From Labilibaculum filiforme (GTDB lineage: Bacteria > Bacteroidota > Bacteroidia > Bacteroidales > Marinifilaceae), in NCBI RefSeq assembly GCF_002843315.1, contig NZ_MVDD01000007.1:1-64000 (forward strand): a stretch of 64,000 nucleotides of DNA. The letters are read 5' to 3'. Both the position numbers and the translations under genes were made by a program. A model generated the notes under the pieces. It was not told where the DNA came from. It saw nothing but the letters and a program-made list of their open reading frames with translations, and did not search any database. This document shows positions 24,683-37,900 of this stretch, piece after piece. Each line of letters begins with the position of its first letter. Within the stretch, counting starts at the first letter, position 1.

Positions 24683-25972
24683 TTAGAACCTATCCTCCTG
24701 TATTTTAGGATAACACAAATAATATTTCTTAACCGTTTTGGAAAGAACCGAAGCATCCAACATATCCGAAGCCTCGCCTATATCACACTGAGTGCCATCT
24801 TTATACAGAATATTTATTTGATCATCATCCGAGCTATAAGCATTATTACTAATTGAATTTGAAATTACCATAAATTCCAAAGCATGATTTGAACACCCAA
24901 AATAATCTCCTACTCTTTTTTTTACTTGATCAATATATTCTTTAGTGAACGCTGTTTTTTGAATCTCTATTTTAAACAATTTACGGTCTCGTATACATTT
25001 ACACAAATAGGAAAGCACCCTATCCTTATGTCTTGCCCACACCTTAATACTCACCATGATATCATCATCATCCAAATCGGCAAAAATCTCCAATGCACTT
25101 CTTCCATTTAAAACAACATTCGGATTTTCGAATTCCAATTCCCCTACTTTATGATACAAAAAGTAGGCTAAAGAGGGAGTTGTAAATAATTCCTCTCCTC
25201 TTTCGGCAAGGTATTTTGCTCTTTTTAATACATGCACAAGCATTTCTTCTGCTGCAATTACAGTTTTATGCAAATATACCTGCCAATACATTAGGCGTCG
25301 TGCTATCAAAAACTTCTCGATGGAATAGATTCCTTTTGCCTCTACTACCAACTGATCGTTGCGAACGTCTAACATTTTTATGATTCGAGCCGACCCCACA
25401 ACACCTTCGGTTACTCCAGCAAAAAAACTATCGCGCCTCAAATAATCCAAACGATCCATATCCAGCTGACTTGATACCAACTGATTCAAAAAATGTTTTG
25501 GGTATTCGTTCCGGAATATTTTTATCGCCAAATCCAATCTACCTCCAAATTGCTGATTTAGTTGCCTCATGAATAGTTCAGAAATCCGTTCATGCGTAAT
25601 ACCATCAACAATACTATACTCCAGCGCATGAGAAAATGGTCCGTGTCCAATATCATGCAATAAAATTGCCACACTCACTCCTTCTTCTTCTTCCGGAGTA
25701 ATTTCGTGACCTTTCGATCGAATTGTTTCTATAGCGAGACTCATTAAATGAGTTGCTCCCAAAGCATGTTGAAAACGGTTATGAAAAGTTCCTGGAAAAA
25801 CCAGATAGGTAAGTCCTAACTGCTTTATTCTTCTTAATCGCTGAAAAAAAGAATGCTCCACCAAATCGCTAGCAATTCCGGAAGGAATATGAATAAATCC
25901 GTGAACAGGGTCATTTACAATTCTTTTCTTACCGCTTGTTTTTAAAGTCATACACATTTGTATCAATTGCAT
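24683..25972 (-). CDS. HD-domain phosphohydrolase (dNTPase/SAMHD1-like)
   Basis: A 429-residue cytoplasmic protein. The N-terminal part has VNDPVHGFIHIP and RLRRIKQLGLTYLVFPGTFHNRFQH, and the metal ligands are His in RFQHALG, His-Asp in LLHDIGHGPFSHALE and Asp in QLDMDRLDYLRRDSFFAG. This pattern is that of the HD hydrolases widespread in Bacteroidota and related to dGTPase/SAMHD1; the actual substrate is not known. Three in-frame ATGs lie close together (25972, 25957, 25951); the last, giving MTLKTSGKKRI, may be the real start. It precedes lpxD on the same strand. Confidence 0.85.
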   Translation of the reverse strand: MQLIQMCMTLKTSGKKRIVNDPVHGFIHIPSGIASDLVEHSFFQRLRRIKQLGLTYLVFPGTFHNRFQHALGATHLMSLAIETIRSKGHEITPEEEEGVSVAILLHDIGHGPFSHALEYSIVDGITHERISELFMRQLNQQFGGRLDLAIKIFRNEYPKHFLNQLVSSQLDMDRLDYLRRDSFFAGVTEGVVGSARIIKMLDVRNDQLVVEAKGIYSIEKFLIARRLMYWQVYLHKTVIAAEEMLVHVLKRAKYLAERGEELFTTPSLAYFLYHKVGELEFENPNVVLNGRSALEIFADLDDDDIMVSIKVWARHKDRVLSYLCKCIRDRKLFKIEIQKTAFTKEYIDQVKKRVGDYFGCSNHALEFMVISNSISNNAYSSDDDQINILYKDGTQCDIGEASDMLDASVLSKTVKKYYLCYPKIQEDRF

Positions 25973-26203
25973 TCCATCAAATGTATAAAAAGTAGCGAAA
26001 AAAGCCTATCTTAGTGCTATTCAAACCCCAATTAATTTTCGTTTGCTAAAAAAGTATTTTTCCTGAGATAGGAATGATTTAGCCAAATGGGTTAAAATCA
26101 TCCAATTGAACAAAAGAGGGAATTGGAATTCATCAAAAAAACTCATCCTCAGAAGAATTATTTTTCATTAGCAATTAGAATACAATAATTTAGAGGTGTG
26201 TCA
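25973..26203. other. Divergent intergenic region between the HD gene and rimP
   Basis: Non-coding; no gene, repeat or clear hairpin seen. It supplies the promoter of the plus-strand rimP operon at its right end (26204-26235) and presumably that of the minus-strand HD gene. Confidence 0.5.
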
Positions 26204-26235
26204 TTTGTTTTTTAGAACATTTATCTCTAATTTTG
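26204..26235 (+). promoter_or_regulatory. Promoter of the rimP-nusA-infB operon
   Basis: TTTG (26204-26207), 20-bp spacer, TAATTTTG (26228-26235): a full match to the Bacteroidota -33/-7 consensus, 71 bp before the rimP ATG. It lies inside the upstream extension of the rimP frame, which supports the start at 26307. Confidence 0.7.
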
Positions 26236-26306
26236 CATCGAAAAGCAAGCAAATTGTAAGCTTTAGGGGACAAAAAGTCCCCTATTTTATTGATATTAAC
26301 CGACAT

Positions 26307-26771
26307 ATGATTGATAAGAAGACTATAACTGAAATTGTTGAAAGTGAAATTGCCGACACCGACCTGTTTTTGGTTGATGTAAGTGTTTCATCCGGAAACG
26401 CTATTTCTGTTGTAATTGATAGCTTTAAAGGAGTACCGATCATTACCTGTATCGAGCTAAGCAAAGCTATCGAAGGACATTTTGATCGTGAAGTTGAAGA
26501 CTTTGAATTGCAAGTAGCTTCAGCGGGAATCGGTCAACCTTTTCAGGTGTTTAAGCAATACCACAAATACATTGATAAAGATGTTGAGGTATTAACAACT
26601 GAAGGAGTTAAATTTTCAGGGAAACTGATCACCGTAGGTGAAAATCAAATAGAAATTGAAGTTGAACAAATGGAGAAAGTAGAAGGAAAGAAAAAGAAGC
26701 AACTTGTTGTGAAAACTTATTCTTTTACTTTGGATCAAATTAAATCAACAAAAGACATTATTACTTTTTAA
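26307..26771 (+). CDS. rimP: Ribosome maturation factor RimP
   Basis: RimP helps 30S ribosomal subunit maturation. From ATG 26307 the product has 154 residues, the family's usual length, with SGNAISVVIDSFKGVPI, the SKAIEGHFD segment, DFELQVASAGIGQPF and a C-terminal SH3-like part (VLTTEGVKFSGKLI). The open frame extends upstream to 26196, but that part contains the promoter and has no homology-like features. It is the first gene of rimP-nusA-infB, a gene order conserved across bacteria. Confidence 0.93.
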   Translation: MIDKKTITEIVESEIADTDLFLVDVSVSSGNAISVVIDSFKGVPIITCIELSKAIEGHFDREVEDFELQVASAGIGQPFQVFKQYHKYIDKDVEVLTTEGVKFSGKLITVGENQIEIEVEQMEKVEGKKKKQLVVKTYSFTLDQIKSTKDIITF

Positions 26772-26790
26772 CAAGTAAATAGCTGAATAC

Positions 26791-28026
26791 ATGAACCTTA
26801 TTGAAACTTTTTCAGAATTTAAGGAGTTGAAAAGCATCGACCGCGCTACTATGATGAGCGTGCTTGAAGATGTTTTCAGAAATCTTCTATTGAAAAATTA
26901 TGGTACCGACGAAAACTTTGATATTATTATTAATCCAGACAAAGGTGACTTAGAGATCTGGAGAAATAGAGAAGTTGTAGTGGACGGACAAGTAGAAGAC
27001 GAAAACCTACAGATATCACTTTCTGAAGCCAAAAAAATTGATGCCGATTACGAAGTTGGTGAAGAAGTTACCGACGAAGTAAAATTCATGGATTTTGGTC
27101 GACGTTCGATTCTAACTCTACGTCAGAATCTTTCTGCCCGAATTTTAGAATTAGAGAAAGACAATATCTTTAACTTGTACAAAGATCGGGTTGGCGAAAT
27201 TGTTACCGGTGAGGTTTATCAAATCTGGAAAAAAGAAATTTTGATTCTAGATGATGAAGAAAACGAATTAATTCTGCCAAAAACAGAACAAATCCCATCT
27301 GATTATTTCCGTAAAGGAGAAACCGTTAGAGCGGTAGTTGTTCGTGTCGAGGTAAAAAATAACAGTCCACTTATTGTTGTTTCAAGAACTTCTCCAGTTT
27401 TCTTGGAGAGATTATTTGAACTGGAAGTACCAGAAATTTTTGATGGTTTAATTACAATAAAAAATATTGTTCGAATTCCAGGAGAAAGAGCTAAGGTAGC
27501 TGTTGAATCGTACGATGAAAGAATTGATCCTGTTGGAGCGTGTGTTGGGATGAAAGGATCGAGAATACATGGTATTGTTCGTGAATTACGAAACGAAAAT
27601 ATCGATGTAATAAACTACACCTCCAACACTCAGTTATTTATTACAAGAGCTCTAAACCCAGCTAAGGTTTCCTCGGTAAAATTAAACGAAGAAACCAAAC
27701 GTGCTGAAGTTTATTTGGATCCTGAAGAGGTTTCCTTAGCAATTGGTAAAGGTGGATTAAACATCAAATTGGCAAGTCAGTTATCAGGATATGAAATAGA
27801 TGTATATCGTGAGAAATCTGAAGAAGAAGTCGAGGAAGATGTAAACTTATCAGAATTTACGGATGAAATTGATGCCTGGATAATTGATGAGTTGAAAAAG
27901 ATTGGTTGTGATACAGCAAGAAGCGTTCTTGATTTATCTCCAGAGGAGTTGGAAAAAAGAACTGATCTTGAAATAGAGACCATTAATGAGATTTTGAATA
28001 TTTTTAAATCCGAGTTCGATAATTAA
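26791..28026 (+). CDS. nusA: Transcription termination/antitermination factor NusA
   Basis: A 411-residue RNA-polymerase-binding factor that takes part in pausing, termination and rRNA antitermination. Domains in order: N-terminal RNAP-binding domain (residues 1-125, EFKELKSIDRATMMSVLED), S1 domain (about 130-200, DRVGEIVTGEVYQIWK), KH1 (GERAKVAVESYDERIDPVGACVGMKGSRI) and KH2 (YLDPEEVSLAIGKGGLNI). A shortened C-terminal acidic stretch follows, lacking E. coli-type extra repeats. It lies 19 bp after rimP. It may act at the boxA-like leaders of the rRNA control region at the left of this window. Confidence 0.97.
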   Translation: MNLIETFSEFKELKSIDRATMMSVLEDVFRNLLLKNYGTDENFDIIINPDKGDLEIWRNREVVVDGQVEDENLQISLSEAKKIDADYEVGEEVTDEVKFMDFGRRSILTLRQNLSARILELEKDNIFNLYKDRVGEIVTGEVYQIWKKEILILDDEENELILPKTEQIPSDYFRKGETVRAVVVRVEVKNNSPLIVVSRTSPVFLERLFELEVPEIFDGLITIKNIVRIPGERAKVAVESYDERIDPVGACVGMKGSRIHGIVRELRNENIDVINYTSNTQLFITRALNPAKVSSVKLNEETKRAEVYLDPEEVSLAIGKGGLNIKLASQLSGYEIDVYREKSEEEVEEDVNLSEFTDEIDAWIIDELKKIGCDTARSVLDLSPEELEKRTDLEIETINEILNIFKSEFDN

Positions 28027-28087
28027 ATTCTTCAGAATCATGATGTAAATTTTTGAAACGGGACATTTTAACAGTTAACTTTTAAAT

Positions 28088-31000
28088 ATGGTGAAAGTCG
28101 ATAAAAATATAAGACTTAGTAAATTAGCGAGAGAACTAAACGTTGGTACTTCAACAATTGTTGAATTTCTGAACAAAAAAGGTATTCCGATTGATTCCAA
28201 TCCAAATACTAAAGTTTCGGAAGAAGCATATAATATGCTTGCCAAAGAGTATAGCTCTGACTTGAATCTAAAAAAGGAATCTGAAAAGGTAAATCTGAAA
28301 AATACCCGCGAAAGAAAAGAGACAGTTTCAATCGAAAAAATTTCTAAAGAATCGGAGTCTGAAACTCATAGTAAAGAAAAATCTGTTGTAAAAACAGAAG
28401 AAGTAGTTCCGAAAAAAGAACCTGTAAAAATAGTTGGTAAAATTGATTTAGATGCATTAAAGCCTAAAGCAAAGAAACCACAAGAAACAAAACCGGAAGT
28501 CGCAGCAAAAGCGAATCCAGATAAGGTAGAAAAAACTATTAAGCCAGTTCAGTCTGAGGCTCCTAAAAAAGAGGCACCAAAGGCGGAGGTTACTACAGAT
28601 AAACCTGTGGTTGGGATAGTTAAACCTCCAAAAGAAAAAACTGAACAAACATCGGAAGCGGTTAAAAAACCAGTTTCTGATGACCAAAATGTTAAAATGG
28701 AAACCCCGAAAAAAGAGGAAAAAGTTCGAGCTCCTAAAGAGGAGAAAAAAGATGAACTTAAAGTGGTTGGCAAAATTGATTTATCTGCTTTAAATCAAAA
28801 AACCAGACCAACCAAAAAAACCAAAGCTGAAAAAGAGGTTGAAAGAAGAGAGAAACAAAAAACACCTTCTTCAAAACCTTCAGCACAGGAAAATCCAGCA
28901 TCTGGAAAAGAAGAAATTTACAAATCTTCTACCCAAAAACTAGCTGGTCCTACTGTAGTTGGAAAAATTGAACTTCCAGTTGAGAAAAAACCAAGTAGTA
29001 ATAAAGATAAAGTATCTGCCAATCAGCGCAAGAAGCGCAAGAGAATTAAGAAAGATACTGAAAAGGTTAATATAGCTAACCCAGGACAGGGAAGATCTGG
29101 AAAACCAGGAACTCCAAGCGACAGACCAAGAGGAACCGGAGCAGGAGCAGCTAAGTTCAACAAACTGAAGAAGAAAAAAGTCGTTAAAAAAGAGGTTAGC
29201 GAAGAAGACGTACAAAAACAAATTAAGGATACCCTTGCCAGATTAACTTCTAAAGGAGGTAAATCTAAAGGATCTAGACACCGTAGAGATAAGCGTGACA
29301 GTGAAAGCGCAAAACGTGAGAGAATTGCAGAACAAATTGAAGCTGAAAAAAATATTTTAAAGCTTACTGAATTTGTTACAGTAAATGAGCTTGCTACTAT
29401 GATGGCTGTTCCGGTTACAAATATTATTGCAACCTGTATGGGATTAGGTTTATTTGTGTCGATCAATCAACGATTAGATGCAGAAACCATTGCTATTGTT
29501 GCCGACGAATTTGACTATAAAGCTGAGTTTGTAAGTGTTGAACTTCAGGAATCAATTGAAGAAGAAGTTGATGAAGAAGGAGATTTATTAGATCGTGCAC
29601 CTATTGTTACTGTAATGGGACACGTTGACCATGGTAAAACTTCGCTACTGGATTATATTCGTCATGCAAATGTTATTGCCGGTGAAGCCGGAGGAATTAC
29701 CCAGCACATTGGAGCTTATAACGTGAAGCTTGATGATGGCAGAAGAGTTTCATTCCTTGATACTCCAGGTCACGAAGCTTTTACCGCGATGCGTGCACGT
29801 GGTGCTCAGGTTACTGATATTGCTATTATTATTGTAGCCGCTGATGATAACGTAATGCCACAAACAATTGAAGCAATCAATCACGCAAGTGCAGCAGGAG
29901 TTCCTATTGTATTTGCCATTAACAAGATTGATAAGCCAGGTGCTGACCCTGAGAGAATCAAAGGAGAATTGGCAAATATGAACTATTTAGTTGAGGACTG
30001 GGGTGGTAAATACCAGTGTCAGGAAATCTCGGCAAAGAATGGTATTAATATTGCAGAATTACTAGAAAAAGTTCTTTTAGAAGCAGAAATGCTGGAACTT
30101 AGAGCAAATCCAAATAAACGTGCTATTGGATCGGTAATCGAGTCATCATTAGATAAAGGTAGAGGTTATGTTACTACATTGCTGGTACAAGCTGGAACCT
30201 TAAAAATTGGAGATATTCTTTTGGCAGGTAGTTATACTGGTCACGTTAAGGCGATGTATAATGAGCGTGGTAATAGAATTGAGAAAGTTGGTCCGTCGGA
30301 GCCAGCATTAATTCTTGGTTTGAATGGTGCACCTCAGGCAGGAGACAACTTTAATGTGATGGAAAGTGAAAAAGAAGCACGTGGAATCGCTAATAAGCGT
30401 GAACAATTACAACGTGAGCAAGGACTTCGTACACAAAAACACATTACCCTTGACGAGATTGGTCGTCGTATTGCAATTGGAAACTTCCAGGAGTTGAATG
30501 TTATTGTGAAAGGTGATGTGGATGGATCGATTGAAGCTCTTTCTGATTCATTAATCAAACTATCTACCGAAGAGATTCAAGTAAATGTTATTCACAAAGC
30601 TGTTGGTCAGATTTCCGAATCGGATGTATTGCTTGCAACTGCCTCTAACGCTATTATTGTTGGATTCCAGGTTAGACCTTCAATCGGAGCAAGAAAACTT
30701 GCTGAGAAGGAAGAAATCGACATCCGCTTGTACTCTATCATCTACGATGCAATTGACGAATTAAAATCAGCAATGGAAGGTATGCTTTCTCCTGAAATTA
30801 AGGAAGAGATTACCGCTACTGTTGAAGTTGTTGAGGTATTTAATATTACCAAAGTGGGTAATATTGCAGGTTGTCTTGTTCGTGATGGAAAAATCAACCG
30901 TAACTCTAAAATCCGTTTGATTCGCGATGGTATTGTTGTTTACACTGGAGTACTTGGTTCGCTAAAACGTTTCAAAGACGATGTGAAAGAAGTAGCTAAA

Positions 31001-31099
31001 GGTTATGAATGTGGATTGAATATCGATAAATATAACGACATTAAAGTTGGCGATATGGTAGAAGCATTTGAAGAAATTGAAGTGAAAAAGAAATTGTAG
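28088..31099 (+). CDS. infB: Translation initiation factor IF-2
   Basis: GTPase that brings initiator fMet-tRNA to the 30S subunit. The 1003 residues comprise an N-terminal IF2_N domain ([23 protein letters not shown]), a long low-complexity Lys/Glu/Pro-rich linker (about 65-400), a second IF2_N-like part ([15 protein letters not shown]), then the G domain with [17 protein letters not shown] and NKIDKPG, and the domains binding fMet-tRNA. The linker explains several long antisense frames that are not genes. It is the last gene of the rimP operon and ends at a strong terminator. Confidence 0.98.
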   Translation: MVKVDKNIRLSKLARELNVGTSTIVEFLNKKGIPIDSNPNTKVSEEAYNMLAKEYSSDLNLKKESEKVNLKNTRERKETVSIEKISKESESETHSKEKSVVKTEEVVPKKEPVKIVGKIDLDALKPKAKKPQETKPEVAAKANPDKVEKTIKPVQSEAPKKEAPKAEVTTDKPVVGIVKPPKEKTEQTSEAVKKPVSDDQNVKMETPKKEEKVRAPKEEKKDELKVVGKIDLSALNQKTRPTKKTKAEKEVERREKQKTPSSKPSAQENPASGKEEIYKSSTQKLAGPTVVGKIELPVEKKPSSNKDKVSANQRKKRKRIKKDTEKVNIANPGQGRSGKPGTPSDRPRGTGAGAAKFNKLKKKKVVKKEVSEEDVQKQIKDTLARLTSKGGKSKGSRHRRDKRDSESAKRERIAEQIEAEKNILKLTEFVTVNELATMMAVPVTNIIATCMGLGLFVSINQRLDAETIAIVADEFDYKAEFVSVELQESIEEEVDEEGDLLDRAPIVTVMGHVDHGKTSLLDYIRHANVIAGEAGGITQHIGAYNVKLDDGRRVSFLDTPGHEAFTAMRARGAQVTDIAIIIVAADDNVMPQTIEAINHASAAGVPIVFAINKIDKPGADPERIKGELANMNYLVEDWGGKYQCQEISAKNGINIAELLEKVLLEAEMLELRANPNKRAIGSVIESSLDKGRGYVTTLLVQAGTLKIGDILLAGSYTGHVKAMYNERGNRIEKVGPSEPALILGLNGAPQAGDNFNVMESEKEARGIANKREQLQREQGLRTQKHITLDEIGRRIAIGNFQELNVIVKGDVDGSIEALSDSLIKLSTEEIQVNVIHKAVGQISESDVLLATASNAIIVGFQVRPSIGARKLAEKEEIDIRLYSIIYDAIDELKSAMEGMLSPEIKEEITATVEVVEVFNITKVGNIAGCLVRDGKINRNSKIRLIRDGIVVYTGVLGSLKRFKDDVKEVAKGYECGLNIDKYNDIKVGDMVEAFEEIEVKKKL

Positions 31100-31120
31100 T
31101 ACACAATTCTATAGATAATA

Positions 31121-31149
31121 AAAAGCAGGCTATGTAGCCTGCTTTTTTT
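31121..31149 (+). terminator. Intrinsic terminator of the rimP-nusA-infB operon
   Basis: Stem AAAGCAGGCT/AGCCTGCTTT with a 4-nt loop and a run of seven T, 22 bp after the infB stop. Confidence 0.88.
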
Positions 31150-31302
31150 ATACCTGAAATTTTGAAACAGTTTTTCCATAGAAACATAATTACTAATCAA
31201 CATGTACTCTTTATTAGATAGAAAGATTCAAAAAAATCAGGAACAACTTTACTTACAAACTTTATGGGAAACTACTAATTGAGCTGTGTAACTTTAAGGG
31301 CA

Positions 31303-31336
31303 CAAAAAATCCCTCCTACGAAGTGTAGAAGGGTTA
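31303..31336 (-). terminator. Intrinsic terminator after gcvH
   Basis: On the minus strand, AACCCTTCTAC pairs imperfectly with GTAGGAGGGATT around a short loop, followed by six T. It lies about 18 bp beyond the gcvH stop. Confidence 0.7.
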
Positions 31337-31353
31337 CTGTATATTTAAAAGAA

Positions 31354-31728
31354 TTACAATAATTCTTTGTACTGTGCTGCGCTTAATAATTCATTCAATT
31401 CTGAACTATCAGTAATTTTGATTTTAACAATCCAACCTTCACCATAAGGATCTGAGTTGATCAAATCCGGAGCATCTTCCAGTTTTTCGTTGAACTGTAA
31501 CACTTCACCCCCAATAGGCATAAACATGTCTGAAACCGTCTTCACCGCCTCAATAGTTCCGAATATTTCTTCTTTATCTAATTCATCGCCTTCTGTTTCC
31601 ACTTCAACAAAAACGATATCTCCAAGCTCTCCTTGAGCAAAGTCAGTAACACCAACAAAAGCTTCTTTGCCTTCAACACGAATCCATTCGTGATCTTTAG
31701 TATACTTTAAATTTTCAGGTACATTCAT
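31354..31728 (-). CDS. gcvH: Glycine cleavage system H protein
   Basis: A 124-residue lipoyl carrier that shuttles the aminomethyl group between the P, T and L proteins of glycine cleavage. The lipoylated lysine lies in [15 protein letters not shown]-terminal [26 protein letters not shown] and [10 protein letters not shown] are family hallmarks. No gcvP or gcvT is in the window. Its place just downstream of sprA on the same strand is a gene order I know from several Bacteroidota (ruvA-sprA-gcvH). Confidence 0.96.
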   Translation of the reverse strand: MNVPENLKYTKDHEWIRVEGKEAFVGVTDFAQGELGDIVFVEVETEGDELDKEEIFGTIEAVKTVSDMFMPIGGEVLQFNEKLEDAPDLINSDPYGEGWIVKIKITDSSELNELLSAAQYKELL

Positions 31729-31902
31729 GATAATATGTTGTTTATTAAGAGTATTAAATTACTGGTCAAATTTACATTTTTTTTTTAATTATAAAATATC
31801 ACCTCCTACCGAATTGAATGTTTAATAACTTATTCTTATTCATTCTAGATGACACAACAAAAAAATTGATACTCTTCCCTGTTAACAAGCCAAATTATCT
31901 GA

Positions 31903-34900
31903 TTAATTCGAAAGAGTAAAACGAATACTTGCTCCAAACTCGGTTGTTGTAGTTGGATACGAAAGCGAAACATAAGGAGTATTCACAATACGATCGTAAT
32001 ACAATCTTAAATTAAACCGATTACTCAATACATAGTCGGCACTAAATTTAAGCGTTACTACTTTTTGTCCTGAAGTTAGCTGATCTACCTCGTCAACAAT
32101 TTTCCGGATAATCGTATTATTTTTTCTAATGGACAAGTCGCCACGTAAATTTAAATCAGATTTAAACTTCTTTTGTCGAGAACCAGAACCTATTATCATT
32201 CCAAAATCATCGAAGCGGTAACCAAGTCCAAAAATCATTTCGTTGGAAGCAACTTCGGTAAGCTGTGTGTTCGACAAACTGAGAATTAAATTTCTTGTTC
32301 TTTTAATTTCAAAACTAGTAGAGAAATTATTTTTCCAGATCATATCCACATTAATCAGTGGATTAAACTGTTCATTTATAGAAATAGAGTTGGCTTCGTA
32401 TAGAGGTAAAAAGTTATCCGACATATCACGAATAATACTAAATCCATCTTCACCTTCCTCATAAGTTAAGTTTGTATTATAGGAACCCACATCGTAGGTA
32501 GCAGAATAAGAATGACTCAAATTGATCGATTTAAAATACCTTTTAATTAAAGGTAATTTAGACAAACCTTCGAAGGTAACCCTCCAATTTGGTTTCATTT
32601 GAGTAATAGCAGGAAACAGTTTGTCATACCCCTTTCCACCGTTGCCATATGCCTTAAGGAAAGCTGGAATTAAAACTTCCTGGGATGTTTCTCCATAACC
32701 TTCATAATAGCCGGTCTCCACAGTTGTTACTTCAGTTCCTTTCATAACTTGTTCGGTTATCATTTTTTCGTCGTAATCTGCTCCATATCTCGCTTTTGCC
32801 AATCGCAAACTTTCATTCTTTCTAATTTCTAAAAACTTATCGAAGTATTCAGAAGAATAGTCACCAGTATTTCCAATGGTAAAAAAGGCAGATTTTATAC
32901 TCATAAAACTCATACTGAAGTTACCAGATTTAACCAAATTTTCGGCAGTAAATTTATCACTTCCCGAATCATAAATATAGTATTCGCTCCGGTTACGAGA
33001 ATAATTTCGATTTGCTGTTAAATCAATTTTTAATCCTTTTAAAGGTTCAATAGTACTTCGAATAGTAAAGTTTTGAGTATGACTCATAACGTATGGTTCA
33101 TACAAGCTTTCATCTGTTGTAATCCAACCTTTGTCCGCAGCAGTTTGAGCAAAATTATTGTCCTGATTACCAATTAGGAAATTAAACCCTGGAGCTTTGG
33201 TTCCATTATACGATTCACCACCAAAATAATTCGTTTGTGGCATATATCCTGATAAAGTGGTGGAATTAATTTCCGAGTAATTAATTGAAATATTACGAAC
33301 ACTCATTACACCTCTAAGTATATTTTCACCAATTAAAGCAAAAATTCCGTCGCTTTCTGAAAGCTTTCCGTTTACTCTTACCCTAACATTTCGCACATCC
33401 TCGCTCGCTGTAATCTTAGCCCGGTTTCCTGTTACTGCTTTCACTTTAACATTTACTTCCTTACCTTGCGTATCGTATACCTTAATACTGATATCTTCGG
33501 TGGATAGTTTGTGATAAATTGAATAAGGAATTCCTGCTTTTAACTCTTCAACCGTACTTTCGTAATTTACTTTTTTGTAGCTATCAGTTTTCTTTTTGTA
33601 TTTCCGGTTGGAGCTGTATTTTTGATTGATTCTTTTTAAAATACCAACCTTATTATACAAATTAACCATGTTTAACTGCCCGTTTACCTGAATGTTGTTC
33701 GAATTACGAATGGTATTTCCTAATTCGATAGTATCAGCGGTAATTGCCCCTGCATTCCAATCGTACGCACCCGCATAACGGGCAGTAACTGAAGTCCAAT
33801 TCAGCAATGGAATTTTATTTATTGGAACCGTATACGTAAGATTGAAGTTATGATGGTACTGAATATTTCTACCACCATCCATCAAATTATTCCAAATAGA
33901 ATCTTTCCATATATTATAGGATTCACGATCTCTATCTTTATCCACAATACCATCAGGTTCATCAATTCGAGAAGTATTAGTAGCAGAAAAATCAAACTTC
34001 AATCCTTTGGTTAGGTTGTATTTTAAATCGTAATACCGATACCAAATAAAATCTTTATCAAAAGTTGGATCGATTTTAATTGTGGTTAAGTCTGTACTTC
34101 CAACTTCAGGAATATTTCGTTTTTCTATTTCGCGGTAATAGCGTTGCAAATCCGATCGGAACGAAAGCTGTGTTGGCAAGTAGTAAAAATTAAAATCCTT
34201 CAGCAATCTAAACATCGGCTTTTGAAAAGCTTTCACCCGCTTAAATGGTTGCACATTTTTAGGAACATTATTATAGTTATAACTCAGCACACCTCTGTAA
34301 TTTTTTTCCAAATCGCGAACTGTACTTATATCTCTCGAATAAGTTTCATTATAAGAATAGGTAAGCGACAAATTGGAAACGTCAAGTAATTTTGCTTTTC
34401 CCTCTGCCTTTTCAATACGAACATTGGTCAAGTTAAAACTCTTTCTTTTTGTATATTCTTGAGAAATTTTTTCAATAGAGTCACGCTCCGATTTAGAACC
34501 TGCATTATCCAGTGCAACATCCAATGGGATATCTGGATCTAACGGATTGTACTCCGGACTTACCGTTTCTTCGGAAATAGCATAATACATAGGAATTCGC
34601 ACTCCAGATTTTTCAGGAAAGAATTTACCTAACTCAAAACTAGCGGACAAATCGTACTGAAAAATATTATCTTGGTAACGATCGTTCACACCATCTTCAA
34701 TTCCTCCGAATCCAGAAGTAATTTTACTTCCTGCCCAAGTCACTGTACCAAAATCGGCCAACTTTGTTGTAACCCTAAGGTTAGCAGCCCAACCACCATC
34801 TTCATCAAAATCAGTTAGTCGCATTTCGTTTAACCAAACTTCAACAGATTTTAACTGATTATCGTCCATGCCTGTACCATCATCAGAAGGATTTTTCACC

Positions 34901-37900
34901 CCAATCATAATGGTTTTAATAGTTGCAAGATTTGGATTTCCCTTTATTCTAACAATATGCTCGTCGTGCAAGGCATCCGCGTCGCTAGACAAGGCTGCAA
35001 CTTTTAAATCGTATACATCGGAATAATTTGCACTAGAACTCCGAACAGCATCATTTCTTAATTGTTTTATGGTTTGAAACAAACTAAGTTTAAAATCGAA
35101 TCGATTTTCATCTGGCCAAACGGTTAAACGATCATCGTCACTATCTCCATTATAAAGACCAGCTGGAGTTAATTTTAATGGAATTTCATATTCGTAGTAA
35201 TTGTCCTGATAATCTGAACCTAAACGAACAAATACACTTACTTCATCGTCTCCAAGAGCATAACCTTCAATTTGTTCCGCATGAACATCCATTTTAAACT
35301 TACCATATTTTCGAACGTCCATGTTAAGGGTTTTGTATGCCCCTCTCCCTTTTCCATCTTCCAAATCAGTAATCTTTAACAGTATCGCTTGTTCGTTCAA
35401 TTGGATCAATTGAGGATTACTTGGATCCACCACGCGATCGATACCTGGAGGTAAAATATAATTAACTGGTTCTTTACTTGCATTCTCCTCGATATTTACT
35501 GCTGTAATATCAAAACCTGCTTCCGAAACGATATCATCCATTTCATTTTCATTGATCGATTGATCGTATCTTCTCCAATCATCACGCACTAAATCAAGAG
35601 TTGCAAATCGAAGAACCACATCTTCTTCAAAATCTTTCATGAACATTCTCATAAAACGAATGGATGTAAAATCACTTATATTACCATAAGAATCGTCAAA
35701 CTCATCAACCGGAATCTTAAATTGGTACCAATTAACAGAACCTTCTGTACCGTTTTCCAAATCCACAGTGCTGGTTACCTTATCAACAATGAAGTTTTGC
35801 CCCACCTGCATTTCTGTTGGTGTCAAATGTACTTTGTATTGATAATATGCTTCTGTTTCACTTAAAGTATTATCATGGTTAATGTCCTCAACATCCGGCA
35901 ATGTGGTTGCAGATGTAGGATAAGAACTACCCGATAATTCCGATGTAGGTGAGTTACCCTCCGGACCATTATATTTTTTATAACGATCCAAAATACTCAC
36001 TTCATCGCTATCGTAATCGGCTCCTCTAAAGTAATGATAATCATCACCCGATGGATCATTTTGAGCCAATACATATGCTCCTGAACCAGCTCCTAAGTTT
36101 GCAGAAATACTTATTGCTTGAATATATTCATTAAAGTAAGTCAACTCATCCTCCGAATTCAATCCGTCCAATCCAACATCCTGATACCTTCTGGAATTTG
36201 TATTGTTATCGAAAGCATTTACCAAAGATTGAACCAAAGGAACACGACCCCATTTTGTACTGTCTACCAAAGTAACCACTTCATCGGTTGGCAAACCGTT
36301 CTCAAATGATTTTCTAGAATCTCTTAATATATCCTCTGAAACATTTCCAAGGTTAAAATACAAATCCCCTCCTTTATGATTTTGCTCGTAAACGAATGGA
36401 TCCATCATCCAAAACTCCACGTAGGCAATATTTGCTGCTTCGAAATCATTAGTTTCAATTTTCCGCATAATACCACCCCATCTCGATTCTGGCGCTTTAA
36501 GAGAACCATCCGGATTCATCCCTTGAGAAATCCCAGCCTGTCCGTCTACATCAAAATTATAAGGACCTTTTTCGTCTGGATAATAAGCCATATTCAACAC
36601 AGAAATATTGGTTGGAACCCCCGAAGCAGTTTCTTTATTTGGCCAGATTTCTTCTTCGTATATTTCTCGAACAAAATGATTCGATTGTTGATCCTTATCG
36701 GATTTTATATGCCCCGGTGTTGCCGAACTATTTCGTAGAAATAAAGGATCAATAACGTACCAAGCTAATTTCGCACGGTTATATCCATAAGCTAAATCAT
36801 TATTCAAATTTCCTTCCGGGAAAAGGCTTTCATTATTTTGAGGAGTACTTGCCAAAACCCAAGAACTTAAACTTTTCATGTCAATCGAAGTTTCTGTTCC
36901 CTCAAAATCATCGATATATGATGTTCCCGAACTACCAATTGCTTTATTGTGACCAGGAATCAGCTGAGCAAATTCACCTTCAATAGCAATTGATGACGGT
37001 TCTTTGGTTTCAATAAATGGAATTTTATCGACCATCCGGGTTAAAAATTCAGATTCGGTTCTATAACTACCATTTAATCCCCAAATAGTATTTGATATTG
37101 GCTCATCGCCAATATTAACTTTTTGTGTTAAAGGCTGTTCCGAAAGATGCATCATGGTGGCACCAAGATTAAAATCATCATTAAACTGATAATCCATTTG
37201 AACACCCATTAATGTTTTAGTTTGGATATTAAATAGTGAATTATTTTCTGATGAAATAGAAATTGGGGTGCTTGATTCCAATAAACTTTGATTGATAATT
37301 TTCACCCTTCCTAAGGTGTAATCAACCGTATAATCAATATTTTCGACAAGCTCCCGTCCCCCCGCTTTAACACTAACCGAACCTGGTTCCACATTTAGGG
37401 CATTTAACGAGATCTCCGAACTTGTTGATGATTTGTAACTACCTTTTAAACTATACTTATTTTTTTCGGCAATTTGTTGTGCATCGTTCTGCGTTAAGGT
37501 ATAAAGTTCCTCGAATACATACTTATCTGCAATTGCATCGTTATTAATTTTTTCTCTTAAGTAACTACCAAAAGGCTCAATCTCTGGAAATATAATTCGT
37601 CCATTGGTTGAGTAAATTGTAATTCCATCAATAAAATCGAACATGCCATCGGCACCCGGATCCAATTGTGAATTCAAATTATCAACATTTAAAACCTCAA
37701 GCAGACTTTTATTTTTAATATCTCCTTCGGTAATGTAGTTAATTGAGGTACCAGCATTCGCATTTTGGTACAATACGTTTAATATAAAATCCTCTTGATT
37801 TACTTGAAAAGCACCAATATTATAGATGTTTTTCATCATTAATTTCCAGGTAGGCATTTTAGGACTCAGATTGGTTCCTTTCAGCAACTTCATAATAAGG

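Noticed and set aside
28457-29466. Long antisense frames opposite infB
   Set aside because: They result from the Lys/Glu/Pro-rich linker of IF-2; translated as Phe/Leu/Ser-rich strings without family features, while the sense strand is a clear gene.
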